Below are positions 9,828 through 17,677 of a stretch of DNA of 23,276 bases, in pieces. The stretch spans positions 1-23,276 of the forward strand of contig CAJNOQ010002648.1 of assembly GCA_905250885.1 (NCBI GenBank), in the 5' to 3' direction. Position 1 is the first letter of the stretch. The number at the start of each line of letters is the position of its first letter. Below the pieces are notes generated by a model. It ran no database searches, was not told the DNA's origin, and saw only the letters and a list, made by a program, of their open reading frames with translations. The position numbers and the translations under genes were made by a program. The DNA comes from Didymodactylos carnosus (lineage: Eukaryota > Rotifera > Eurotatoria > Philodinida > Philodinidae).

Positions 9828-9888
9828 TTTGGTGATCAAAAATGTTATTTTTTGGTGATCATTTCGATAGAAAGAAATTTGGTGATCA
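9828..9888. repeat. Three copies of TTTGGTGATCA in the element B leader
   Basis: The 11-mer occurs at 9828, 9851 and 9878, 23 and 27 bases apart. Read on the element's own strand it is TGATCACCAAA. The copy nearest the ORF aligns with the element A leader at 1223 (ATCACCAAACCAATTA against ATCACCAAATCAATTA), followed in both by AAATTTAAATTAAA. Repeated leader motifs of this kind often belong to internal promoters of non-LTR elements; that role is inferred. Confidence 0.7.
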
Positions 9889-10017
9889 AAACACATTTTC
9901 CCCATTTAAGTTAGTAACTTCTCTTTATTATTCAACGCTTGACAGTAAATGTTCTTATCCAGAAGTGCTGATTGAATCATGACTAACAAGAATTGGTCTG
10001 GATTTACCAGGAAACGT

Positions 10018-10603
10018 GTTTAAGTGCCCCTTCGCTTTTTCAACGAAACCTAGTGGGTTATAGGTTATCGGTGATGCTGATTCCGAATAAGAATATGAAA
10101 GCTGCCATTAAGGCTTCGAAGATCCGGTTTTCCGAAAAAACAGTTTTTCAGAAACTCTGAAAAACAACCAAAGCATTTCTTAATAAGCCATGCCTATAGC
10201 CCGCACATTTCTGATTAAAATGGGACCTCTCCCAACTCTACATGACCTTTCTTTGCAAAGTTATAAAGTTTACAGGAAAAGCCCTAAATATTTATTGTCA
10301 ACTCGAAGCTACAGAAATAAGAAGAAATTAATTTAGAGTTTTTCTTGTAATTCTATAACTTTACGAAGACAGGTCATGTAGAGTTAGGAGAGATCTCATT
10401 TTAATCAGAAATGTGCGGGCTACAAGCATGGCTCATTAAGAAAGCTTTGATTGTTTTTCAGAGTTTCTAAAAAACTGGTTTTCCAGAGAACCAAATCTTT
10501 GGAAGCCCTAATGGCAGCTTTCATATTCATATTCGGAATCAGCATCGTCTTTAACCTATGATCCACTAGGTTTCGTTGAAAAAGCGAGGGGGCACTTAAA
10601 AAT
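10018..10603. repeat. Large fold-back element, about 270-bp arms
   Basis: The left arm 10018-10290 and right arm 10331-10603 are inverted copies, roughly 85% identical by eye, around a spacer of about 40 bases. Matching landmarks are TTAAGTGCCCC with CTTTTTCAACGAAACCTAGT, GCTGATTCCGAAT, TGAAAGCTGCCATTA, and CCCGCACATTTCTGATTAAA. The whole is a near-perfect 586-base hairpin. It carries no transposase frame, so it is best read as a non-autonomous fold-back transposon or an inverted duplication. Clear terminal motifs or a target duplication are not seen. Confidence 0.9.
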
Positions 10604-10655
10604 GCTCCTTCGTTAGTTTGGTATATGTGTAACATATATGTGGTAACATCACATT

Positions 10656-10838
10656 TTATAAAAGGGTTATATCGTACTTCATGACTATCCCGTTGAAAAC
10701 CGACCGCAGCAGTCGATGAAACCTCTTCTTTTCTCCAATTTTGTTGGCAAGCACTTCATAGTTCAACGGATATTTTGATATTGTGGTATATATTTTTTGT
10801 TTGATCATCCATGATTGCATGTGAATGCACTGAGTCAT
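10656..10838 (-). CDS. Unrecognised short open frame, 60 aa
   Basis: The frame starts at an ATG and reads 'KYPLNYEVLANKIGEKKRFH' and 'RLLRSVFNGIVMKYDITLL' before a stop. I do not recognise it. It lies between a fold-back element and a calcium-sensor gene that runs the other way. It could be a remnant of a gene or chance. Confidence 0.15.
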   Translation of the reverse strand: MTQCIHMQSWMIKQKIYTTISKYPLNYEVLANKIGEKKRFHRLLRSVFNGIVMKYDITLL

Positions 10839-11017
10839 ATTAGACTCTTTTTTTCAAATTCTTATCTTCCGAGGCGATATTTTTTCTCCTTCTTTCTAAC
10901 TCCTTATTCAGATCTGCTGTTCGGTAGGTACTTTAATAATTGTTCGTAAAATCAACCAGCCATAACCTCTTCGTTACTCATGTTTCTTCATTCATTGACT
11001 ATTGCGACCATCTTTCA

Positions 11018-11026
11018 TATAAATAG
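11018..11026 (+). promoter_or_regulatory. TATA box of the calcium-sensor gene
   Basis: TATAAATAG in the context TTCATATAAATAG, the same string as at 296. It lies 47 bases before the ATG at 11073, so transcription would start about 20-25 bases before the ATG. Confidence 0.55.
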
Positions 11027-11072
11027 AGTCCAGAATTCTACTAACACAAGCACACTAACTGCAGTTTCAAGT

Positions 11073-11651
11073 ATGGGTAATTCAATAGGTATACATGGAC
11101 AGGAGTATACGGCAGTATTACCAGAGAGATTGAGTGATGAACGACTGATGAAATTGGAAGCAAAAACGCGATGTTCTAAAGATAAAATTGAACAATATTA
11201 TCAAGATTTTCGTTTAAATCATCCAACTGGTTATATAACAAAAAAAGAATTTTTACATGGTATGCAGTCTCTTCTTATTACACTTTCTATTAGAATATGC
11301 ATACTAGAGGTCATTTCTATTTATAGCTTATAAGTTATTATTTCCACATTCGAAACATGCTATGCGTGCATTTCGAAAAGCTGATCTGAAACATTCGGGT
11401 AAAATTAATTTTTTCGAATATGTTATTGCAATGGAGCAAAATTCGCAAAGTAATGTTTACTTTCTTGACCGTATATGACGAATTAATAGTTCCTGTATTC
11501 TTTTTTTCTAGCTTTGAAATCAATGAATCGAATTCAGTATGCTAAGGATGATGATAACGTGACGTGTCGTTGGACAAAACAAATATTAATAATAAATCTG
11601 GAAAAGAAAAGAATTTATAAGCAGTTACAGAGAACTTGCAATAACGAGTGA
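11073..11651 (+). CDS. Truncated neuronal-calcium-sensor-like EF-hand protein, three exons
   Basis: The start MGNS fits N-myristoylation, as in recoverin/NCS proteins, which switch membrane binding with calcium. Exons 11073-11259, 11327-11449 and 11512-11651 join through two introns of 67 and 62 bp (GTATGC...TTATAG, GTAATG...TTCTAG), both phase 1, into one open frame of 149 codons. EF-hand 1 is degenerate ('FRLNHPTGYITKKEF'), as usual in this family. EF-hand 2 is 'DLKHSGKINFFEY', with Asp, Ser, Gly, Ile and Glu in place but Lys at loop position 3. The third loop is shortened ('YAKDDDNVTCRWTK'): the 'FDLYD' part seems deleted, and EF-hand 4 is absent. Members are normally about 190-200 residues. 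It is a recent pseudogene or a shortened gene. Confidence 0.7.
11260..11326 (+). other. Intron 1 of the calcium-sensor gene, 67 bp
   Basis: GTATGC...TTTATAG. Removal joins G with CT to give an Ala codon and the reading KKEFLHA-YKLLFPHSKHA, typical of the segment between EF-hands 1 and 2. Confidence 0.7.
11450..11511 (+). other. Intron 2 of the calcium-sensor gene, 62 bp
   Basis: GTAATG...TTTTTTTCTAG, with a strong polypyrimidine tract. Removal joins A with CT (Thr) and continues the frame after 'AMEQNSQ'. Confidence 0.65.
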
Positions 11652-11689
11652 CAATCATGTCAGTTGATTTACATATGAAAAGCGGGATT

Positions 11690-12400
11690 TAGACGTCAAG
11701 CTCAGAGACATAGGCTTATATACATGTTGCAGGAGAAATTATACTCCAATGGAATCTAAAATTCTCTTAGTAGAAACTAAAATTTTACGATGGATATCAA
11801 AATCAGATCTTGATGATAAATTTAAGGAGAAAAATTAACAGTACCTGGCTGTTCATTAGGTCAAGTTACACATTTGATAAAAGAAGGCTCATTAGATTAT
11901 ATGCTGAATGATGCCGACGAAATAACATTCTTACTGGAAACGAATAATATGTCCTTTGTGAGTGCCATGTCAACAGTTGTTCTAAATAAACTGAAACTTC
12001 TTATACAAATAGTTAAACGTTTATATCCTAATGTAACAATAAATGTATTTACAATTCTGTTACGGCGGGATTCCGAATGTATTGTGTTATCTATTGCTAA
12101 ATATAATTATATAATGAGAAAAGCATTCGAACCTGATAGGAAAGTGGGTATTGTTGAGTTTGATTTCACTAAAGAGATGCTGTGAAATGCTCAATTCTAT
12201 ACAGACGATCCCAGAATTAATCATTTAAGGAGAGCGCTGCAACAAAGATTGATTTATTGATACAAAAGAACAACAAGAAATCAAATAAAAACAGTATCCC
12301 CAATGTACTACTTTTTCAGAACAGTATTCCTTCGGTTGTGAGTAACAGTTTTTCGATTGTATGCCATAATGTTCAAAGTCTGTCATCTGTAGTATAAAGG
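11690..12400 (+). pseudogene. SGNH-esterase-like ORF, probably retrotransposon ORF1
   Basis: Two frames make one SGNH/GDSL hydrolase-like domain. Block I is 'KILLVETKILRWISKSDL' (11773-11781), where GDS has become ETK, so the catalytic Ser is lost. After a one-base shift near 11837 the frame has 'LTVPGCSLGQVTHLIKEG'. Block III is 'ITFLLETNNMS', with G-T-N-N changed to E-T-N-N at 11937. Block V, 'TDDPRINHL', keeps Asp and His (12204-12224) after a TGA that replaces an expected residue. Downstream, 'SFSIVCHNVQSLSS' (12340-12390) resembles the opening strand of an AP endonuclease. An esterase before an endonuclease is the layout of CR1/L2-type ORF1-ORF2. A cellular SGNH protein is the alternative. 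Confidence 0.5.
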
Positions 12401-12699
12401 AAGTAGAGGATCAGGATTCTATTTATCGATATGATGTTAATCGTCAAAAATATTTTTACGTAAATAGTACGATTAGTCACGACTTAGCTGCCGTTTAAGA
12501 AAGTTTCAGCAATTTTTGTATCATTACGTCTTATTAATTCGTCTACAGCTATTTTCAATAATCATTTTTCTGTTTTAAAATCGTTCGCTTGCCATTCTGA
12601 AATCCAATAGCTTTTATTCTTTTTGTTTAACACAATCCTTTGCCTAATATAACATGTATAAGAGCTGATTCGTTTCTCCAATGCGAAGCGAGCAAGTGT
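12401..12699. other. No recognisable gene
   Basis: A 36-codon + frame around 12385-12498 ('EDQDSIYRYDVNRQKYFY') ends in TAA. Nothing else stands out. The stretch may hold the 3' part of the minus-strand gene whose exon lies at 12700-13432. Confidence 0.3.
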
Positions 12700-13432
12700 T
12701 CAAAATGCAGATGTGGAACAAGCAAATTTCAATGGATATGGATTCTCTCTGTAAATACTAACCAAAGTACTCACCGCTTGTGGTGCATGAGCGATTTTCC
12801 AACCTAACTTAGCATAATGACCCGGTCGACCAGTTCCAAGTAGCGAATAACGGCATTTTCTTTTATTTCGAATTTTTTTAATCAGCATCGTTAGTAAATG
12901 ACGTGATATTTCATCACAACGAAATTCTTGCAATGTAGCCAACACACTAGGGCTGTGACAGTTACCATTACCGTTACAGTACCTGTAACTGTTGGTCGGT
13001 TATCATTCCTGATAACGGTAACGGGTAAGCCGTTACAATTACAAGTAACGATAATGACCAGTTACAAGTACCGGCAACTGTCGAGCATGTGTTTAACGAG
13101 GTCAGAAGTGTATAAATTCTTACGGCTACATGTACAGTAAAATGTTGACCAACATCGACCATCAGAAGTGTGTAAGGTCTTACGGCTAATTATCAGTTAC
13201 CGTTACCGAGTAACGGCGGTAACGGTAACTGTTGAACACATGCTCGACCGTTACCGTTACTTGTAGCTGGTCGTTATCGTTCCTTGTAACGGTAACTGAT
13301 CACTCGTTACCGTTACCAAGAAAGACAACTATTCAACAATTATCCTAATCGAGTAACGGCAACTGGTAACTATCACAGCCCTATAACACACCATTCTTCT
13401 CCCTGATTATTCGACTGTATATCCGAACTGCA
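12700..13432 (-). pseudogene. Unknown coding exon split by a hAT-type MITE
   Basis: On the minus strand 12945-12700 reads 'LATLQEFRCDEISRHLLTML', 'NKRKCRYSLLGTGRPGHYAK' and 'LGWKIAHAPQA'. If the MITE at 12948-13383 and one copy of its 8-bp duplication are removed, the frame runs on without a stop into 13432-13392 ('AVRIYSRIIREKNGV'). This strongly suggests one exon that was intact before insertion. CATGCAG at 13432-13438 (minus) could be the upstream splice acceptor. GCG|GTGAGTA at about 12773 is a strong donor candidate, after which the reading becomes less protein-like. I do not recognise the family. The insertion adds stops, so the allele is presumably dead. Confidence 0.5.
12948..13383. 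mobile_element. hAT-type MITE, 436 bp, with 8-bp target duplication
   Basis: The ends are inverted: TAGGGCTGTGACAGTTACC on the left and, read inward from the right, TAGGGCTGTGATAGTTACC. The flanks are CAACACAC (12940-12947) and TAACACAC (13384-13391), an 8-bp duplication with one change. Both the 8-bp length and the (T/C)AGGG end are typical of the hAT superfamily. The interior is built from many copies of GTTACCGTTAC and its complement, so much of it can fold back. There is no transposase frame, so it depended on an autonomous hAT element elsewhere. It interrupts a minus-strand coding exon. Confidence 0.85.
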
Positions 13433-13496
13433 TGGATAAACAGCGCTCACTAGATGATTTTCATTGAATCATGTGCTCCTTAGACAAGTTCAAAGA

Positions 13497-14200
13497 TGAA
13501 AGAAATATCACTACCAACGACAAATATAACGTTAATCTGGAATGATAAAAATATTGATGGTAAAGAAGATACGAAAGAAACGTCAAAAATGCTTTCTGAC
13601 ATAAATAATTACGCCGTTTTCTCTACGGGATGGGACAAATGTGTTAAATAAATATGGAAAATCGATAAAGAGAAAATTTGTCTCATTACATCTGGAAAAT
13701 GTACTGTTAATATTCTGTCTGTTAATGTCGGAGACTGAACGCTTCTATCTGTGTCTTCTGTTTCAAACGACAGAATTATGGCGATTTAATGCACGAATGT
13801 TAAAAAATTTTAGGTATCTTTATCGATCGAAAGAATTGATTGATTCAGTAAAAGAAAACGCGAAACTCATCGACAAACACCTAGAAACTAAATGTTTTTA
13901 CTACCACTCGCGTAGACCCAAAAATCTACGCGAGATTTGTCGAAGGGACAAGCAGCATTTCTCTGGCACCAGCTGTTCCAAAGATATTATTCTTCATATG
14001 CCGAAGTCGGATAATTTAAAAGAAGAAATGATCAGGTCGCAAATATTCTCGTAAAACAATAAATAGCTGGAACTCATTAATAAATTTGAGAGGACCTATG
14101 AACCTAAGGACACTATTTTCTAGTATACTAGACAGTGCCTCATTTGTAAAACGATGAACAAAGCTCTGCCACAGTGGGCAATTTTGGCTAGAGCAGGCGG
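13497..14200 (+). pseudogene. Decayed bdelloid-type protein, N-terminal domain remnant
   Basis: The first frame from ATG 13497 reads 'LPTTNITLIWNDKNIDGKED', 'MLSDINNYAVFSTGWDKCVK' and 'KEKICLITSGKCTVNIL'. After a stop and a shift the second frame (13790-14035) reads 'KELIDSVKENAKLIDKHLET' and 'CSKDIILHMPKSDNLKEEMI'. A third piece (14080-14185) reads 'NKFERTYEPKDTIF', a stop, then 'YTRQCLICKTMNKALP'. I recall this order of blocks as an N-terminal region shared by many bdelloid rotifer proteins that carry TPR or ADP-ribosyltransferase domains downstream. That is memory, not a search. Function of the domain is unknown to me. At least two frameshifts and two stops make it a pseudogene, and the C-terminal domain is missing: a fold-back element follows. 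Confidence 0.5.
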
Positions 14201-14320
14201 ACATGTGCTATTAATTCAGTAATAACTTTTGATAGAAAAGAGCTAGAGAGCTCCAGTTTTTCCTATTCAAAAGAGGAGACTTGGAGATATGTTTTCATAA
14301 CAAAAATTATTCTCAGAAGA

Positions 14321-14950
14321 GTTTTCTGAAACAGGTCCCAGGACTTGCGTCCGGTGACTATTGGTAGCCTTGAAGACGGATGGAATATCGGTAATCGACC
14401 GTGCTGAGTCTCGTGGCAATATTTGTCTTTAGAAAAAATTTTAGAAATCTACCGAAAAGCCAGTTTTACGAAAATTATTGCTTTTAGACTGTTTTCATCT
14501 AATATTGAAAAATTCACTATTCACTCAAAAAATATCAGAACGAGTTCAGAATTTCAGAAGGCGAGTATTTAAGCTATACTATATACTGTTTATAGGAGAT
14601 CTCAAAAGAAACGTTACAAAACCCTAAGATTTTCCAAAAAATTCAAGAACAAAAATATGCTTTTTCTGATTTTTCGATCGTATAATCAGGTTTAGCGGAG
14701 GAAATTAACCATATCTTGAAATTTTGATCTCGTTCTGATGTTTATTGAGTGATTGGTGAATTTTTCAATATTAGGTGAAAACAGCCTGAAAACGCAAGTT
14801 TTCGTAAAAGTCGTTTTTCGGTAGATTTTTAGAACTCTTTCTGAAAACAAATATTGCCACGAGGCTTAGCATGATCATTGCCTATAGTCCATCCGTTTTC
14901 AAGGCTACCAACAGCTACTGAGTACCAGTCCTGGAGTCCTGAAACTCCCA
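14321..14950. repeat. Large fold-back element, about 235-bp arms
   Basis: The arms 14321-14556 and 14714-14950 are inverted copies around a spacer of about 157 bases. Shared landmarks are TTGGTAGCCTTGAA, CGTGGCAATATTTG, AAATCTACCGAAAA, and CCTAATATTGAAAAATTCAC with its inverse. No coding frame is present. It resembles the 10018-10603 element in plan but not in sequence. Confidence 0.85.
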
Positions 14951-15503
14951 AGACCATGGCTTTTTGGAAAATCTCAAGCACAATGCAGAATCGCTAACAC
15001 TAATTGGCGCTGTGGTCAATGACAGAGCACATATAGAAGAATATTTGGCGAAAGGTTGAGCTTGATTGGACTCACTCAAAAATAAAAATACACCAAAATG
15101 GAATATTCCACCTCAGATAGGTTTCCACTAGGGTTTTGAAACTCTTTTGTTTTTTCCAGAGTGTCGCTCTGTTAGGGGGGGGGGCATCGTTCCCGTTTGC
15201 CTAAAGGAAAAAAGCAGTTATCTTTTCGACTTTGATCAGTTCTACATAACTTGTTCATGATTTAATAAGAAAATTATGGCTTAGAAATTTATTTACGATC
15301 ACTACGGAAAACTTGACTTTAAAGGACTTATATAAGCTTGTGTTTCTGAGCATCTCATCCTATGCTATGATAGACTGAATACTTTCATAAAAGTTACTTA
15401 TCATTCACGATGCTGTTTTTGTGCCCCGTTCTATATTTTCGTTTAAGACCGGGGATAAAACAGAGCGACATGTCGTTCTAATGCGACCCACACAGCAAAG
15501 TCT
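14951..15503. other. No recognisable gene; G10 tract
   Basis: No family is recognised. A run of ten G at about 15175-15184 is striking in such AT-rich DNA, and an equal run occurs at about 18857-18866. On the minus strand 15503-15440 shows a short protein-like frame ('DRHPKDFAVWVALERHVALF') that may continue the ORF at 15504 by a frameshift. Confidence 0.35.
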
Positions 15504-15749
15504 TTAGGATGTCGATCTGTTTTGTCTAGGGGTGTAGAGGGCACTTCGGGCTATCTGTCTCCGGGAAAACAACGATTGAGTACTATGTCGGTTCCTAGAA
15601 ATCCGAGCTGGCTTGCCAAAGATCTTGTTAAAAATCAACCTTCTTAATGTTTTCGAAAGACGTTTGCTTGTGAAAATATAGCTTAAACTGTCATCTTTTG
15701 ATTGCTGTAAACTGCAGATCTCTAGCGATTTGCGATCACGTTTACCCAT
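15504..15749 (-). CDS. Small basic hypothetical protein, 81 aa
   Basis: From ATG 15749 the frame reads 'MGKRDRKSLEICSLQQSKDD' and, further on, 'SKRLSKTLRRLIFNKIFGKP' before a TAG. It is strongly basic and I do not recognise it. The ORF can be extended by 15 codons upstream, but those come from the MITE end, so the ATG at 15749 is preferred. A frameshifted continuation lies at about 15530-15440. It is either a first exon or a decayed gene whose start is now beside a transposon. Confidence 0.25.
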   Translation of the reverse strand: MGKRDRKSLEICSLQQSKDDSLSYIFTSKRLSKTLRRLIFNKIFGKPARISRNRHSTQSLFSRRQIARSALYTPRQNRSTS

Positions 15750-15755
15750 GTTATT

Positions 15756-16038
15756 CAGACGAGCGCGATTACAATTACAAAATGTAAAGTTCAAACATTG
15801 CTATTATCTGTAGAAAGAATTTTAGAATTCTGAACTTTACGTGTATGTAAAGTTGAACTTTACTTGTTCAGGATTCTAAAATTCTTAATTCTAGGGGTGA
15901 GTGTGGGTGTGGGTGTGAGGGTGAGCGTGAATATGCAACTTTACATGTATGTAAAGTTCAGAATTCTAGAATTCTTAATTCTACAGATAATGGCAATGCA
16001 TGAACTTTACATTTTGTAATTGTAATCGCGCAGCCCTC
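15756..16038. mobile_element. hAT-type MITE, about 283 bp, with perfect 8-bp target duplication
   Basis: Arms of about 95 bases are inverted: GCGCGATTACAATTACAAAA from 15763 and its complement ending at 16031. They share AAATGTAAAGTTC and ATTATCTGTAGAA. The right end continues as AGCCCT-C, giving a terminus close to CAGGGCTGCGCG. Outside, ATGTTATT occurs at 15748-15755 and again at 16039-16046, an exact 8-bp duplication as made by hAT transposases. The middle is a GTGTGGGTGTGAGGGTG-type low-complexity patch (15894-15930). The left terminal few bases have diverged. It inserted right at the ATG of the neighbouring minus-strand frame. Confidence 0.85.
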
Positions 16039-16299
16039 ATGTTATTTGTAAATATGCTAAACTTAATATTGCTCTATAAATCCAACTATTTACGTTCAGA
16101 GAATAAAATTAATCTATGCGTACGTTAACCTCAAAATAATTTTCATACCGCACAATATGAACACCGTTGGTATAAAATAAGATTCACATTCAAAGCACGC
16201 CAACATGTTTTGGCATTCACGTTTAGAGAAAACCTAAAACGAACGGCAAACGTTTTCGTTCGTTCTTCGGATACCTATTTGTAAAATTTTGACAATTTG
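16039..16299. other. No recognisable gene
   Basis: Only a small perfect inverted repeat stands out (AACGAACG at 16238-16245 and CGTTCGTT at 16257-16264). Nothing else is supported. Confidence 0.3.
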
Positions 16300-17400
16300 T
16301 GCATGCACTTTGAGAGAAAATGGTCTTACTATCAAACAGAAGTAGTTTGGTGTTTTCATTCAAAAAGCTCGGCTTGCTGAACAGAGTATTTCTCTTGGAA
16401 TTATATTTCGGACATTGCAGAAGGAAGTGTTCGATAGTTTCTGGCTCATCACATGCTCAATCAGGAGAACTGATTAGATTCCATTTGTATAAATAAAAAT
16501 TCAGTTGGAGAAACCCGCTTTTAATCTCTTATATAAACTTGCAGCGTTCCGAGAAGATGACTTTAAATATCTGAAACCTTTAATAGATCCTCATTCAGTA
16601 TTAATTTTATTTATTAGTTTGAAAATTTTTAATAGTTAAAAGGTGTACATCCGGAATATCCGTAATTAAGCAAGCATTTCAAAATTCTTTACTCTCTTAC
16701 TTCTTACTTTACTCCTTTCCTTTTTCCCTTCTTTACTGTTTTGCTCTTTAAGAGAAGACTGTTTAAACTGTTGTGTACTATGAATTAGGAATTTATATTT
16801 CGATTATTACTTCGTAAACTATGACTTATATTCTTATCTTTGGCTCTATAGTGGCCTGGAATATATGACAGAGCAAAGCCATGAATTGTTTTTGCAAATG
16901 TCAATAAATGCATTGTTCTGTATCGGTCTTTTAATTCTAGTCAACCAAGTATGTTTAGAGCAATTATACGACACGATCCTTTCATTATGTTTAGGATTGT
17001 CAGAGCAGCTGGATATTGGATACTCTAATAACTTAATATTTGTTACACTGTTCAAGGAGAAAACTGACGTACCGTAGGTAAATAACTGTATAATATACCC
17101 TTTGTAAATCTAATCAAGTGTGCATTTAGTACATATACCACGGTTATAACGCATGAGAATCTCTTGAACACAGTCTCTCAATATGAATGGCCCAAGATGG
17201 ATCGACAAATACACTCCTAAATATTTAACGTGTGGAGCATTATTTAACGGTAGATTATTAAGAAAAAGCGGAGAAAGTTGATGGACAAGCATTCATTTTG
17301 CTTTAGTAGAAAAAGTTAATGACTGATATTTATTTATCAGACTGTTCTTTATACGAATTAGGTCTTGACTTAATACATTGATCACTTCTGCAGGATTCAA
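16300..17400 (-). pseudogene. ORF2 C-terminal remnant of non-LTR element C
   Basis: At 17396-17290 the minus strand reads 'NPAEVINVLSQDLIRIKNSL', the segment that follows the FADD motif of reverse transcriptase. In another frame comes 'NNAPHVKYLGVYLS' (17250-17190), the thumb motif. After decayed sequence, 16453-16412 gives 'CDEPETIEHFLLQC' and then 'PKYNSKRNTLF', the C-terminal Cys/His motif of APE-type ORF2 proteins; a stop replaces one expected Cys just before it. The palm with FADD is missing, so the copy is cut off at about 17400. Element D has the same domains in the same order but is clearly a different copy. Frames change at least twice. Confidence 0.6.
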
Positions 17401-17624
17401 AAATGCATAACTTTTTGAAGAAATTTCGTGGAGTGCTCACTTTGCAGCCCACTTTCCTCTACATAGGCTATGTTCAGCTCAAAATTCGACTTTTTTCAAA
17501 AAAAGGGGTTGAGCATACCCTTAAATTTGAACTGATGATAGATCGCAAAGTCTTACGTCGATGCATCGAATTGTTTGTAAAAAATACCTTCGTCATTACC
17601 AGTCCCCTGCGTGTGCAATACTTT
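17401..17624. other. Spacer between element C and the GPCR
   Basis: Nothing recognisable. Short + frames here are not convincing; the stretch probably holds the receptor's 3' flank. Confidence 0.3.
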
Positions 17625-17630
17625 TTTATT
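17625..17630 (-). terminator. Candidate poly(A) signal of the GPCR gene
   Basis: AATAAA on the minus strand, about 48 bases after the receptor's TAG stop, followed by an A-rich segment. The position is right for 3' end formation. Confidence 0.45.
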
Positions 17631-17677
17631 TATCAAAAAATAGAGTACACCCTTTTTTTGGTTTTGTTTTACCGTTT

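Larger units (their letters stand above)
7480..9905 (-). mobile_element. Decayed non-LTR retrotransposon B
   Basis: On the minus strand the order is a leader with repeats (9905-9460), gag-like ORF1 (9457-7842) and an AP-endonuclease remnant (7690-7490). Everything beyond the 'FGGV' strand is lost, and the junction carries a tRNA-like sequence. Its ORF1 and endonuclease resemble element A at motif level, so both belong to one clade of APE-type non-LTR elements, although they have lost different domains. The two copies lie in opposite orientation about 4.3 kb apart. Confidence 0.75.

Noticed and set aside
10420..10635. Minus-strand 71-codon frame
   Set aside because: It lies inside the right arm of the fold-back element 10018-10603, and the left arm does not keep it open.
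12747..12772. 26-base GTGAGT...TTTACAG segment as an intron
   Set aside because: It is shorter than any plausible spliceosomal intron; the donor may be real, but the acceptor must lie elsewhere.
12928..13162. Open frames on both strands with Val/Thr-rich peptides (TVTITVTVPVTVG)
   Set aside because: They are translations of the GTTACC repeats inside the hAT-type MITE, not genes.
16846..17077. Overlapping frames on both strands
   Set aside because: They lie in the decayed middle of element C; another minus-strand frame there looks more like ORF2, so neither is an independent gene.
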